Shown here piece after piece: positions 9,720 through 16,163 of a stretch of 61,596 nt of DNA. Below the pieces are notes generated by a model that made no database searches, was not told where the DNA came from, and worked only from the letters and a program-made list of their open reading frames with translations. The translations under genes were made by a program, and so were the position numbers. Position 1 is the first letter of the stretch. Each line of letters opens with the position of its first letter. Source of the DNA: a bacterium (GTDB lineage Bacteria; Patescibacteriota; Minisyncoccia; Phycocordibacterales; Phycocordibacteraceae); the NCBI GenBank assembly GCA_030651285.1, contig JAUSCN010000018.1, positions 1 through 61,596 of the forward strand. The letters run 5' to 3'.

Positions 9720-10730
9720 TTACACTGAAAAATTACTTACCGAATACAATTCATCTTCTGAAGGTTCATCTGGGGCAGCTGGTGTGACTGGGTCAAAATC
9801 ATCTGAAAGCTGTGTGGTGTTCGGGAAGACGGGCATAGCTGGGACTTGTTCTTGTGATACTTGGACCGCCATAACCTTCTCCTGCTGAGCTGCGCGAGCT
9901 GCAAGAGCTGCAGCAAGAGTCGAGAGGTCTTCGGGCGAGAAGAAATCAATAAGAAGGCGACCGCCCTCGGCATTCGTCTCAATGATGACGCGCGTGCCAA
10001 GCGTCTCGGTCAGAGACTTCTCAAGCTCTACCATGTCGGCAGACTTGCGATGATGATTGCGTACTCGCTCTTGTGCGATAGATCGCGCAATACGCTCTGC
10101 GGCACGGACTGGAAGCCGCTTAAGAATTATTTCCTTAAACAGAATCTCCCGCTCTTCAGGACGGCTATTGAGCGCGAGGAGCGGGCGCGCATGACCTTCG
10201 CTGATTTCCCTACCGACGATCGCGTTCTGCATATGCTCTGGGAGCGAAAGAAGGCGGAGACTGTTTGATACATATTCGCGGCTCTTGCCTATCTTTGCCG
10301 CAGTCTCGGCATGCGAAATACCAAATTCACTAATGAGTTTCTGTAGAGCTTTTGCACGATCAATTGCATTAAGGTCTTCACGCTGAATATTCTCGATGAT
10401 CGCGAGCTCGAGTTTTGTGAGATTGCTTTCTCCCTGACGAATAACCACTGGCAACTGCTTGAGTCCCGCAAGCTTGCTTGCACGCAAGCGGCGCTCACCA
10501 GCGATGAGCTCGTACACACTCTCCAAGCCGCCATCAGGCTTTTCTACCTCAGTGCGACTGACTACGAGCGGCTGCAATACACCATACTGGCGAATGCTTT
10601 CTGAGAGCGACCTAAGACCTTCTTCGCTAAACTCCTTGCGAGGTTGATACGGGTTCGGCACGATGCGATCGACGTCAATCCAGAAGACTGAGTCGTACTT
10701 GGTCGGGACATATCGCGCTTCTTCGTTCAT
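9720..10730 (-). CDS. parB: ParB/Spo0J-family chromosome partitioning protein
   Basis: ParB is a CTP-dependent DNA clamp that loads at parS and marks the origin region for segregation. The 336-aa product has the N-terminal ParB/Srx domain (IVPNPYQPRKEF, ELIAGERRLRASKLAG, ENIQREDLNAIDRAKAL) and the helix-turn-helix ISHAETAAKIGKSREYVSN. The start at 10730 (MNEEARYVPTK) is preferred: an in-frame extension upstream would run antisense through tRNA-Leu, and a -10 box lies 7 nt before it. The acidic C-terminal tail is poorly conserved. No parA neighbours it and I saw no canonical parS palindrome. Confidence 0.93.
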   Translation of the reverse strand: MNEEARYVPTKYDSVFWIDVDRIVPNPYQPRKEFSEEGLRSLSESIRQYGVLQPLVVSRTEVEKPDGGLESVYELIAGERRLRASKLAGLKQLPVVIRQGESNLTKLELAIIENIQREDLNAIDRAKALQKLISEFGISHAETAAKIGKSREYVSNSLRLLSLPEHMQNAIVGREISEGHARPLLALNSRPEEREILFKEIILKRLPVRAAERIARSIAQERVRNHHRKSADMVELEKSLTETLGTRVIIETNAEGGRLLIDFFSPEDLSTLAAALAARAAQQEKVMAVQVSQEQVPAMPVFPNTTQLSDDFDPVTPAAPDEPSEDELYSVSNFSV

Positions 10731-10737
10731 GAAAAAG

Positions 10738-10743
10738 ATTTTA
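10738..10743 (-). promoter_or_regulatory. Extended -10 box of parB
   Basis: On the minus strand TGCTAAAAT ends 7 nt before the parB ATG and carries the TGn extension. Confidence 0.45.
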
Positions 10744-10767
10744 GCATATGCTACTCTGCAACCTATA

Positions 10768-10849
10768 GCCGGGATGGCGGAATTGGTAGACGCAACGGAT
10801 TCAAAACCCGTCGTCGCAAGACATGAGAGTTCGATTCTCTCTCCCGGCA
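10768..10849 (+). tRNA. tRNA-Leu (anticodon CAA)
   Basis: A class II tRNA with long variable arm. Acceptor GCCGGGA pairs with TCCCGGC, the D-loop has GGTAGAC, the anticodon loop is TTCAAAA (CAA), and the T-arm has GTTCGATTC. The CCA end is not encoded. It lies divergently upstream of parB. Confidence 0.95.
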
Positions 10850-10895
10850 CAAACTGAGCGAAGTGATTTTTCCGCAGGTACGAGTTAAAAATCAA

Positions 10896-10923
10896 TTGAC
10901 TTTTAGTAAATAAGTGCTATCAT
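10896..10923 (+). promoter_or_regulatory. Promoter TTGACT-16 bp-TATCAT
   Basis: -35 TTGACT (10896-10901) and -10 TATCAT (10918-10923) with TGC extension precede the small membrane-protein gene at 10972. The leader is about 40 nt and ends in a strong TAAGGAGG ribosome-binding site. Confidence 0.7.
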
Positions 10924-10971
10924 GCACCTGGAGCACACTTACGCAACAGATCATTAACTAAGGAGGCGGGG

Positions 10972-11313
10972 ATGCTTGATAGTAAGGGGGTTATGTTCTT
11001 CAGATTTAACGGGGGGAGGATCGGATGGCTCATAGCCGATGCGCACGGGGTATTCTGCATCTGGACTTTAAAGCTGCTGATTGAGGCCTGTATCCTGTTC
11101 ATCGTGTTCGGCTTCACAGGCATCAGTCCTTACGAATTGGCTTCGAAGGTTGATACCATTGCAGGGAAATGGCTGAGTACTGGCTGGATATTTCTCCTCT
11201 CAATACTCTGGCCACTTCTGATCGCATTCATATACGTGTTCGTGTTGCGTCGTAACCCTACGGTTAAATCGGCGCAACGAGCACTGCCGTACACCCGATA
11301 CGGCTGGATCTAG
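10972..11313 (+). CDS. Small two-helix membrane protein, unknown function
   Basis: I do not recognise this 113-aa protein. Two hydrophobic helices are visible (about residues 29-50, TLKLLIEACILFIVFGF, and 70-90, WIFLLSILWPLLIAFIYVF), separated by a short loop, with a basic C-terminus. The gene has its own TTGACT promoter, a strong GGAGG site 8-12 nt before the ATG, and a terminator. It lies directly downstream of the tRNA-Leu(CAA) 3' end. Its expression signals differ from those of the surrounding housekeeping genes, which suggests an accessory cargo gene. Confidence 0.7.
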   Translation: MLDSKGVMFFRFNGGRIGWLIADAHGVFCIWTLKLLIEACILFIVFGFTGISPYELASKVDTIAGKWLSTGWIFLLSILWPLLIAFIYVFVLRRNPTVKSAQRALPYTRYGWI

Positions 11314-11336
11314 TAGTTCCCGCCCCACACAAAACA

Positions 11337-11374
11337 AAAACCCTTGGCGCAGCTGCCAAGGGTTTTTCTTTTCA
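11337..11374. terminator. Bidirectional terminator
   Basis: The stem CCCTTGGC / GCCAAGGG with a short loop is flanked by AAAAA and TTTTTC. It lies between the converging small membrane gene (+) and the peroxiredoxin gene (-). Confidence 0.85.
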
Positions 11375-11378
11375 CGCG

Positions 11379-12038
11379 TTATAACTTCCCTACCAAGTCG
11401 AGACCTGGCTCGAGAGTGTCGCCTCCTGGCTCCCATGAAGCTGGGCACACCTGACCCTTATGCGTCTCCACGTACTGCGCTGCCTGAAGCTTGCGCAGTG
11501 TTTCTGAACCTCTGCGGCCGATAGAGTTATCATTGACCTCCATCGAACGCAATATGCCGGCAGGATCGATGATGAATGTGCCGCGAAGCGCAAGCCCCTC
11601 ATCAGGCGTAAGAACCACCTCACCACCCTCGATGAGCACCCCGAAAGCGGAGGTAATTTTTCCAGAAGGATCAGCAGCCATCGGGTATGCAATTTCTTTG
11701 ATACCTGCCGATGTATCATGCCAGGCTTTGTGCGTGAAGACCGTGTCTGTAGAGACTGAAATGATCTCGGCATTCAACTCTTGGAACTTCGGATATAGCT
11801 TCGCAAGCTCTTCGAGCTCAGTCGGACAGATGAAGGTGAAGTCTGCTGGGTAGAAAACGAGAATCGCCCACTTTCCTCGCAGCTGCGAGAGACTCATGGT
11901 CTTAACAGCGTCTTTATGATAGACCTCAAACTCAAAATCAGGCACCGTAGCGCCTACTTTCACCTGTGACGCGTAGTCGCGCACCACGTCGTGGAACTCG
12001 CCGCAATTTTCGCAATAGTTGCTTTTGGTATCTTTCAT
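11379..12038 (-). CDS. 2-Cys peroxiredoxin (AhpC/Prx1 type)
   Basis: This enzyme reduces hydrogen peroxide and organic peroxides through a thiol cycle. The peroxidatic Cys71 lies in FYPADFTFICPTE and the resolving Cys198 in GQVCPASW, as in typical 2-Cys enzymes. The start at 12038 (MKDTKSNYCENCGEFHDV) gives 219 aa and adds a ~20-residue N-terminal extension with a CENC pair not usual in AhpC, perhaps for metal or redox-partner binding. A TAATCT -10-like box lies 7 nt upstream. The thioredoxin reductase-like gene at 45512 could supply electrons through a thioredoxin; this is inference. Confidence 0.92.
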   Translation of the reverse strand: MKDTKSNYCENCGEFHDVVRDYASQVKVGATVPDFEFEVYHKDAVKTMSLSQLRGKWAILVFYPADFTFICPTELEELAKLYPKFQELNAEIISVSTDTVFTHKAWHDTSAGIKEIAYPMAADPSGKITSAFGVLIEGGEVVLTPDEGLALRGTFIIDPAGILRSMEVNDNSIGRRGSETLRKLQAAQYVETHKGQVCPASWEPGGDTLEPGLDLVGKL

Positions 12039-12079
12039 GATGTATAGATTACGTCGGTACCATGATACCATCGCGCTGA

Positions 12080-12913
12080 ATGAAGGCAAAAATCCTCATC
12101 ATTGCGGGACCCACCGCTTCAGGCAAATCCTCACGAGCAGTCGAGGAGGCTCTTGCACGCAATGGCGAAGTTATTTCGGTCGACTCCCGACAAGTGTATC
12201 GAGGACTCGACATCGGCACTGAAAAAGTCTCGAGCGTGGAAATGCGGGGCGTACCACACCACCTCATCGATATCCGCGACCCAGGAGAGAATTACTCCGC
12301 AGGAGACTTTGTCGCTGATGCGACTCGCCTGATCGAGGACATAACACATCGTGGGAAACTCCCAATCCTCGCAGGCGGAACGCATTTTTATTTTCATGCG
12401 CTCCTCTATGGTCTACCTGCAGTCGTAGACATGGACCCAGAGCTGCGAGAGGAACTTGAAAAGCTTTCTACTGAAGAATTAGCGGCGTGTGTAAAAAGTC
12501 TCGACCCGCGTCGCGCAGATGAGCTTGATCCGAAAAATCGCAGACGACTCATACGAGCGCTTGAGATCATTAATGCAAAAGGTAACGTTCCTGCACGCAC
12601 AAAGCCCGAACCTCTCTACGACGCCGAATGGATCATCATCAATCCAACGCGCGAAATACTGCGCGAGCGAATTGACGCACGATTGAAAACCACGATCGAA
12701 CGAGGACTCACAGACGAGGTCCGCGCAGTACGTGGGAAAGTCGGCGACACCCGACTAAACGAGCTCGGGCTCGAATACAGAATCATCGGAGAATATTTGC
12801 GAAAGGAACGGACTGAAGCATCCATAATTCCTGCTCTTTCAGCAAAACTCTGGCAATATGCGCGCCGCCAAAAAGCCTGGCTGCGCAAACTTCACGACGA
12901 AATCATTACGTAA
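12080..12913 (+). CDS. miaA: tRNA dimethylallyltransferase
   Basis: MiaA transfers the dimethylallyl group to A37 of tRNAs reading UNN codons. The P-loop GPTASGKS is at residues 10-17, followed by SVDSRQVYRGLDIGTEK and the HHLIDIRDP substrate-binding motif, then LAGGTHFYFHALLYGL and NRRRLIRALEI. The 277-aa length is close to the family minimum of ~300. A TACCAT -10-like box with upstream TG lies 8 nt before the ATG. The gene is divergent from the peroxiredoxin. The window's tRNA-Leu, Trp, Cys, Ser and Phe are plausible substrates. Confidence 0.94.
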   Translation: MKAKILIIAGPTASGKSSRAVEEALARNGEVISVDSRQVYRGLDIGTEKVSSVEMRGVPHHLIDIRDPGENYSAGDFVADATRLIEDITHRGKLPILAGGTHFYFHALLYGLPAVVDMDPELREELEKLSTEELAACVKSLDPRRADELDPKNRRRLIRALEIINAKGNVPARTKPEPLYDAEWIIINPTREILRERIDARLKTTIERGLTDEVRAVRGKVGDTRLNELGLEYRIIGEYLRKERTEASIIPALSAKLWQYARRQKAWLRKLHDEIIT

Positions 12914-12915
12914 CC

Positions 12916-14028
12916 TCACAGTGAAGACGCCTGTGTTGCAACTGCTGTCACATTTGCAACATAGTCCTGCGTTTCTTTAAGACCGCCCGGATTGGTTGGA
13001 CACTGCCAAGCTAGAAGACCAGGACAGTCAGAACTCGGTGCTAATGGCGGCTTTGTTCCATCTGCATTTAATCCGGTACCGACACCACCATTATATGCTG
13101 CGATTACATTCGAGACATCACCATTCACATTTCTATTCCGATAATTCGAAGCATACAATCTAACTCCAGCATTTATATTCGTAGCGGAATCTTGAAGGGC
13201 GGATACGCATGCTGCTGAGGGACTCGTATTTGATGATCCTGAACAGGCCGTAACACCTACTGTGGCAGCTGTCGTAGGCATGATCTGCATGAGACCTATA
13301 GCCCCCGCACTACTTCTTGCAAGCCTGTTTCCATTTGACTCAACACCGAGAATGCCAAGAAGTTGATTGCACTGATCGTTGATGTTCTGTTGAGCGGCCG
13401 CAGCACAAACTTGACTACGATAGTTGTTTGCAGATTCGGCTGCTGCAGTGACAGCACGCTGACTCAGAGTTGGCGTAAACCTTTGAACTGTCGGGATGGA
13501 CGGCGCGACTCTTGGGGGAACAGTAATCGAAGGGAGCGGAACTACGGTCACTGTGGGTCGGGCCGGGATCACTCCGCCCGTTATGCCTGCCTGAGGAAGG
13601 CACGCCGGAAATCCGCCAGAACCTATGAGGCTATACCAAGTTTCCCCTGGATTTTGTGGGTTGTACAACACCGCCATGACAGCATCGACAATCATCCATG
13701 CCGCAAGCGCAATAACAGTACCCACAATAGTATTTTGAAGAATACTTTTTGCCTTACTCATTCCCGCCGGATCAACTGGATTTACGACATACAGAAATCC
13801 AGAATACGCGATCATCAGCGGGGCGACGAAAACGATTGTGATCGTAAGAGCAAAACTGATTAAATTATTGATTACAGTCAGCACCATCCCCCAATTCGCA
13901 GCACAGTTCGCCTGTTCCTCAGGAATGATCGGGCCAAAAAATGGTATTCCGCTTGCCTGCGCAGCATATGGAATCGCAAAGGAACTCACAGCCACTAGGA
14001 GTGCAATAAAAGGAACTCGAAAACGCAT
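12916..14028 (-). CDS. T4SS pilin-like domain fused to a lytic transglycosylase
   Basis: A signal peptide (residues 1-25, ending YAAQAS) is followed by two hydrophobic helices (about 46-80 and 93-122) flanking VNPVDPAGMSKAKSIL, the pattern of VirB2-like T4SS pilins of CPR bacteria. After a Pro/Val-rich linker (about 150-190) comes a soluble-lytic-transglycosylase domain: LLGILGVESNGN with the catalytic Glu near 229, SAGAIGLMQIMP, NINAGVRLY and VIAAYNGGVGTG. The fusion suggests a membrane-anchored peptidoglycan cutter that makes space for a pilus. Four Cys in the outer domain may form disulfides. A TATGAT box lies 6 nt upstream. The gene converges with miaA, 2 bp between stops. Confidence 0.85.
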   Translation of the reverse strand: MRFRVPFIALLVAVSSFAIPYAAQASGIPFFGPIIPEEQANCAANWGMVLTVINNLISFALTITIVFVAPLMIAYSGFLYVVNPVDPAGMSKAKSILQNTIVGTVIALAAWMIVDAVMAVLYNPQNPGETWYSLIGSGGFPACLPQAGITGGVIPARPTVTVVPLPSITVPPRVAPSIPTVQRFTPTLSQRAVTAAAESANNYRSQVCAAAAQQNINDQCNQLLGILGVESNGNRLARSSAGAIGLMQIMPTTAATVGVTACSGSSNTSPSAACVSALQDSATNINAGVRLYASNYRNRNVNGDVSNVIAAYNGGVGTGLNADGTKPPLAPSSDCPGLLAWQCPTNPGGLKETQDYVANVTAVATQASSL

Positions 14029-14034
14029 GCAAGT

Positions 14035-14040
14035 ATCATA
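14035..14040 (-). promoter_or_regulatory. -10 box of the pilin/transglycosylase gene (TATGAT)
   Basis: TATGAT on the minus strand ends 6 nt before the ATG at 14028. Confidence 0.45.
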
Positions 14041-14086
14041 CCGCGCGACACTCTGCGGCGAGTGGCTTTTCCCCCACCCTCTTATC

Positions 14087-14095
14087 TGCTATCTT
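14087..14095 (+). promoter_or_regulatory. Extended -10 box of tRNA-Trp (TGCTATCTT)
   Basis: The box ends 8 nt before the mature tRNA 5' end and serves as a spacing calibrator for -10 boxes in this genome. Confidence 0.5.
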
Positions 14096-14103
14096 TCCTG
14101 TAC

Positions 14104-14174
14104 GGGTCCATCGTATAATGGTAGTACATCGCTCTCCAAAAGCGACAGCCCAGGTCCGATTCCTGGTGGGCCCG
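14104..14174 (+). tRNA. tRNA-Trp (anticodon CCA)
   Basis: Acceptor GGGTCCA pairs with TGGGCCC (one G-T pair). The anticodon stem-loop is CGCT-CTCCAAA-AGCG with anticodon CCA, and the T-arm is CCAGG-TCCGATT-CCTGG. The discriminator is G and no CCA tail is encoded. Confidence 0.94.
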
Positions 14175-14197
14175 CAGCGAACATGGTGAGTGAAGAG

Positions 14198-14292
14198 TCC
14201 GACAGGAATCGGACCACGGGCCGCAGATGACGAAGAGGCACCGAAGGTCTCGAGCCTAGTAAGGCGAGAGGCGATTCTTGGTAGGCCCGCAG
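14198..14292 (+). repeat. tRNA 3'-end-associated structured element, copy E1
   Basis: 14204-14215 is the exact reverse complement of the tRNA-Trp T-arm (14153-14164). A conserved core follows: GAAGG (14243-14247), then hairpin TCTC-GA-GCCT-AGTA-AGGC-GAGA (14248-14269). The element ends at 14273-14292 with a 20-nt copy of the tRNA 3' end (original 14158-14177) that differs at two positions. The upstream hairpin present in E2 and E3 has lost its 5' arm here. Confidence 0.75.
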
Positions 14293-14320
14293 GGTAGGTA
14301 TACGATTTAAACTTTCTATA

Positions 14321-15592
14321 ATGAATACCCGTAATTGGATTGTTGTCATTGTATTCCTCGTATTCCTCATTTTTTCTGCGGGTAGCATTTTCCTGTATAC
14401 GAGATACAGAAGTGACGGCGCCACTGCCGTATCCATTCAGACAATCGCACTAGGACCAAATTTGGTTTCACTCATACCCCCTCCACCGCTTCCACCAGCA
14501 CCTTCAGCACCACCGCCAATTCTCGACCCCGGAATATTTGACCCGTACGGCAAGAACAATATCCTCTCTATTGGCATTGGAGACCTCATAGCTAAGCGAA
14601 CATCAAACGGTATCATTGTACGAGACTATCAGGACCCAGATGAAAAGGGTGTATTCACCCCCATTCCAAACGCTAAGGACTTCCACAGACTAGATGCGTC
14701 TGACGGATCACGAAGCCCCTACTATCAAGCGGGAGATTCTATATATGTTTTTACATACGATATAACTTCTCAAAATTCTTTCTTACCATCTCTTAAGCGC
14801 GTCACTAATGCGGTAAACTTTGCCTTCATTCCTGGCCTAACGACCCGTATGGCGAAGGACTCTACGCATGTCTACATTGATGGAATTCCAGATTCTGTTA
14901 TCAATGTAAAAACACTATCGACCATTCCAGATCACCCTTCTGTGTTTCAGGACGCGCTCTACGTATATTCCATTTCTGGAGGTCTTCAATTTTACACAAT
15001 CACCCCTTTCACACCTCCCCTCAGTTTTCTTTCACAACCACCGCAAGAACCTTGGGGTGAGTTCCGCGGATATGTTGCTGACAAAAACGCGGTGTATTTT
15101 CAGAGTAAGAAAATTACCGACGCAGACCTGAATACCTTCGCTGTCTTCACTACTCCGAAACTGCATCAACTTAAAGAAAGCGGTGTTATCTATTCCTACG
15201 CAAAAGATAAAAATCGTGTGTACTACGAGGGAGTAGTTGTTCCTGGCGCTGATCCATCCACATTTAGCCCTCTCACCAACGGAGGAGCTTTCAGTTATTA
15301 CTACGGAAAGGATGCTAATGCCGTGTACGAAGGCTCAACCATTATTCCCGGACTTGATCCAAACACTGTGCAAATTTTGTGGGAATCAATATATGAAGGA
15401 TGCGCTAACTCGCATTTTATAAAGGACGCAAAGCACGTGTATTATAAACAAATTCTTCTTCCTGGAGCTGACGCCGCGACTTTTGAATCTCTTATAAACG
15501 GCTACGGCCGTGATAAAAATGGCATCTGGCAGGAAAGCCAATTCCGAGCTGATTTACAAAAAGATTTTCAGCCTGTCTGTAACTATGGCTAA
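14321..15592 (+). CDS. Membrane-anchored DKNYY-repeat protein
   Basis: The 423-aa protein has one N-terminal membrane helix (residues 5-27) with a short cytoplasmic tail, then a Pro-rich spacer (about 50-70) and a long extracytoplasmic region. At least five DKNYY-type repeats are visible, with motifs YVADKNAVYFQSKKI, YAKDKNRVYYEGVVVPGAD, YGKDANAVYEGSTIIPGLD, FIKDAKHVYYKQILLPGAD and YGRDKNGIWQES. The biochemical role of this domain is unknown; it is common in CPR and host-associated bacteria. The gene lies directly downstream of tRNA-Trp and element E1. TATAAT overlaps the start codon, so promoter assignment is uncertain. Confidence 0.85.
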   Translation: MNTRNWIVVIVFLVFLIFSAGSIFLYTRYRSDGATAVSIQTIALGPNLVSLIPPPPLPPAPSAPPPILDPGIFDPYGKNNILSIGIGDLIAKRTSNGIIVRDYQDPDEKGVFTPIPNAKDFHRLDASDGSRSPYYQAGDSIYVFTYDITSQNSFLPSLKRVTNAVNFAFIPGLTTRMAKDSTHVYIDGIPDSVINVKTLSTIPDHPSVFQDALYVYSISGGLQFYTITPFTPPLSFLSQPPQEPWGEFRGYVADKNAVYFQSKKITDADLNTFAVFTTPKLHQLKESGVIYSYAKDKNRVYYEGVVVPGADPSTFSPLTNGGAFSYYYGKDANAVYEGSTIIPGLDPNTVQILWESIYEGCANSHFIKDAKHVYYKQILLPGADAATFESLINGYGRDKNGIWQESQFRADLQKDFQPVCNYG

Positions 15593-15603
15593 TTAGCCTT
15601 AAA

Positions 15604-15630
15604 CAAAAACCGCTCTCTAGCGGTTTTATA
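15604..15630. terminator. Bidirectional terminator
   Basis: The stem AAAACCGCT / AGCGGTTTT with a CTCT loop has A/T runs on both sides. It lies between the DKNYY gene (+) and the rhodanese gene (-). Confidence 0.85.
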
Positions 15631-15641
15631 CATTACTTAAC

Positions 15642-15932
15642 TTAAGTTTTAGAGAGTGACCCTCCCGCACACACCCAATCAGTAAGACCGCCTACATTTT
15701 CTGCTTGAAATCCCTTACTGCGCAAATACATTGTCGCCGTGCCAGCCCGTACCCCACCCTTGCAATACACATAAATCTTTTGATCCGGTAGTAATGAACC
15801 GATAGCCCCCGCGATAAGCTTGTCTACTGGTATAAGCACAGCATGCTCTGCATGCCCCTCATTCCACTCCTCAGGAGTACGCACGTCAAGCAACTGAGCG
15901 ATTCCTGACTGGACTGCTTCAATCATTGTCAT
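15642..15932 (-). CDS. Single-domain rhodanese-like protein
   Basis: This 96-aa sulfurtransferase-fold protein has LLDVRTPEEWNEGH, the substrate-side motif, and the active-site loop YCKGGVRAG with catalytic Cys, followed by GFQAENVGGLTDW. Single-domain rhodaneses carry persulfide sulfur; the physiological donor could be the cysteine desulfurase at 19638, but that is inference. The start at 15932 (MTMIEAVQSG) is set by a perfect TATACT 7 nt upstream, whereas an upstream ATG at 15956 would precede it. It ends at a shared terminator. Confidence 0.9.
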   Translation of the reverse strand: MTMIEAVQSGIAQLLDVRTPEEWNEGHAEHAVLIPVDKLIAGAIGSLLPDQKIYVYCKGGVRAGTATMYLRSKGFQAENVGGLTDWVCAGGSLSKT

Positions 15933-15939
15933 AGGGCAA

Positions 15940-15945
15940 AGTATA
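15940..15945 (-). promoter_or_regulatory. -10 box of the rhodanese gene (TATACT)
   Basis: TGTATACT on the minus strand ends 7 nt before the ATG at 15932 and rules out the upstream in-frame start at 15956. Confidence 0.55.
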
Positions 15946-15953
15946 CATAAAAA

Positions 15954-15982
15954 CAAAAAACGCCCTTTCGGGCGGTTTTTTT
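15954..15982 (-). terminator. Terminator of rpmG
   Basis: The stem CCGCCC-GAAA-GGGCG(T), with a GNRA-type loop on the minus strand, is followed by a T run. It directly abuts the rpmG stop codon. Confidence 0.8.
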
Positions 15983-16136
15983 ACTTCTTTACTTCCTTAA
16001 ACGTAACGCGCTTGCGCAGCGTAGGATCGAACTTCTGGAGTTCAATCTTGCGCTCCGTGGTCTTACGGTTCTTACGGGTCCAGATGACATGCTTGGACTT
16101 CGTAGACTTGAGCTTGAGCAGACGGTCTTGTGACAT
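15981..16136 (-). CDS. rpmG: 50S ribosomal protein L33
   Basis: This 51-aa basic protein of the large subunit (bL33) runs from MSQDRLLKLKSTKSKHV to VTFKEVKK, with WTRKNRKTTERKIELQKFDP in the middle, which matches the L33 pattern of an aromatic-rich strand followed by LxKFDP(xL)RK. The usual CXXC zinc motif is absent, so this is the Cys-free form. A TTACAT -10-like box 7 nt before the ATG leaves no room for a ribosome-binding site. The gene follows clpB after 27 nt and has its own terminator. Confidence 0.92.
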   Translation of the reverse strand: MSQDRLLKLKSTKSKHVIWTRKNRKTTERKIELQKFDPTLRKRVTFKEVKK

Positions 16137-16143
16137 ACGAGAA

Positions 16144-16149
16144 ATGTAA
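16144..16149 (-). promoter_or_regulatory. -10 box of rpmG (TTACAT)
   Basis: TGTTACAT on the minus strand ends 7 nt before the rpmG ATG. Confidence 0.4.
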
Positions 16150-16163
16150 CAGAAAGGCTGTCG

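Noticed and set aside
9720-10730. Replication origin near parB
   Set aside because: No DnaA-box cluster, AT-rich unwinding element, dnaA/dnaN, parA or parS palindrome was seen.
9720-10895. Longer version of ParB starting at 10895
   Set aside because: The extension is antisense to tRNA-Leu(CAA), and the -10 box at 10738 together with family length support 10730.
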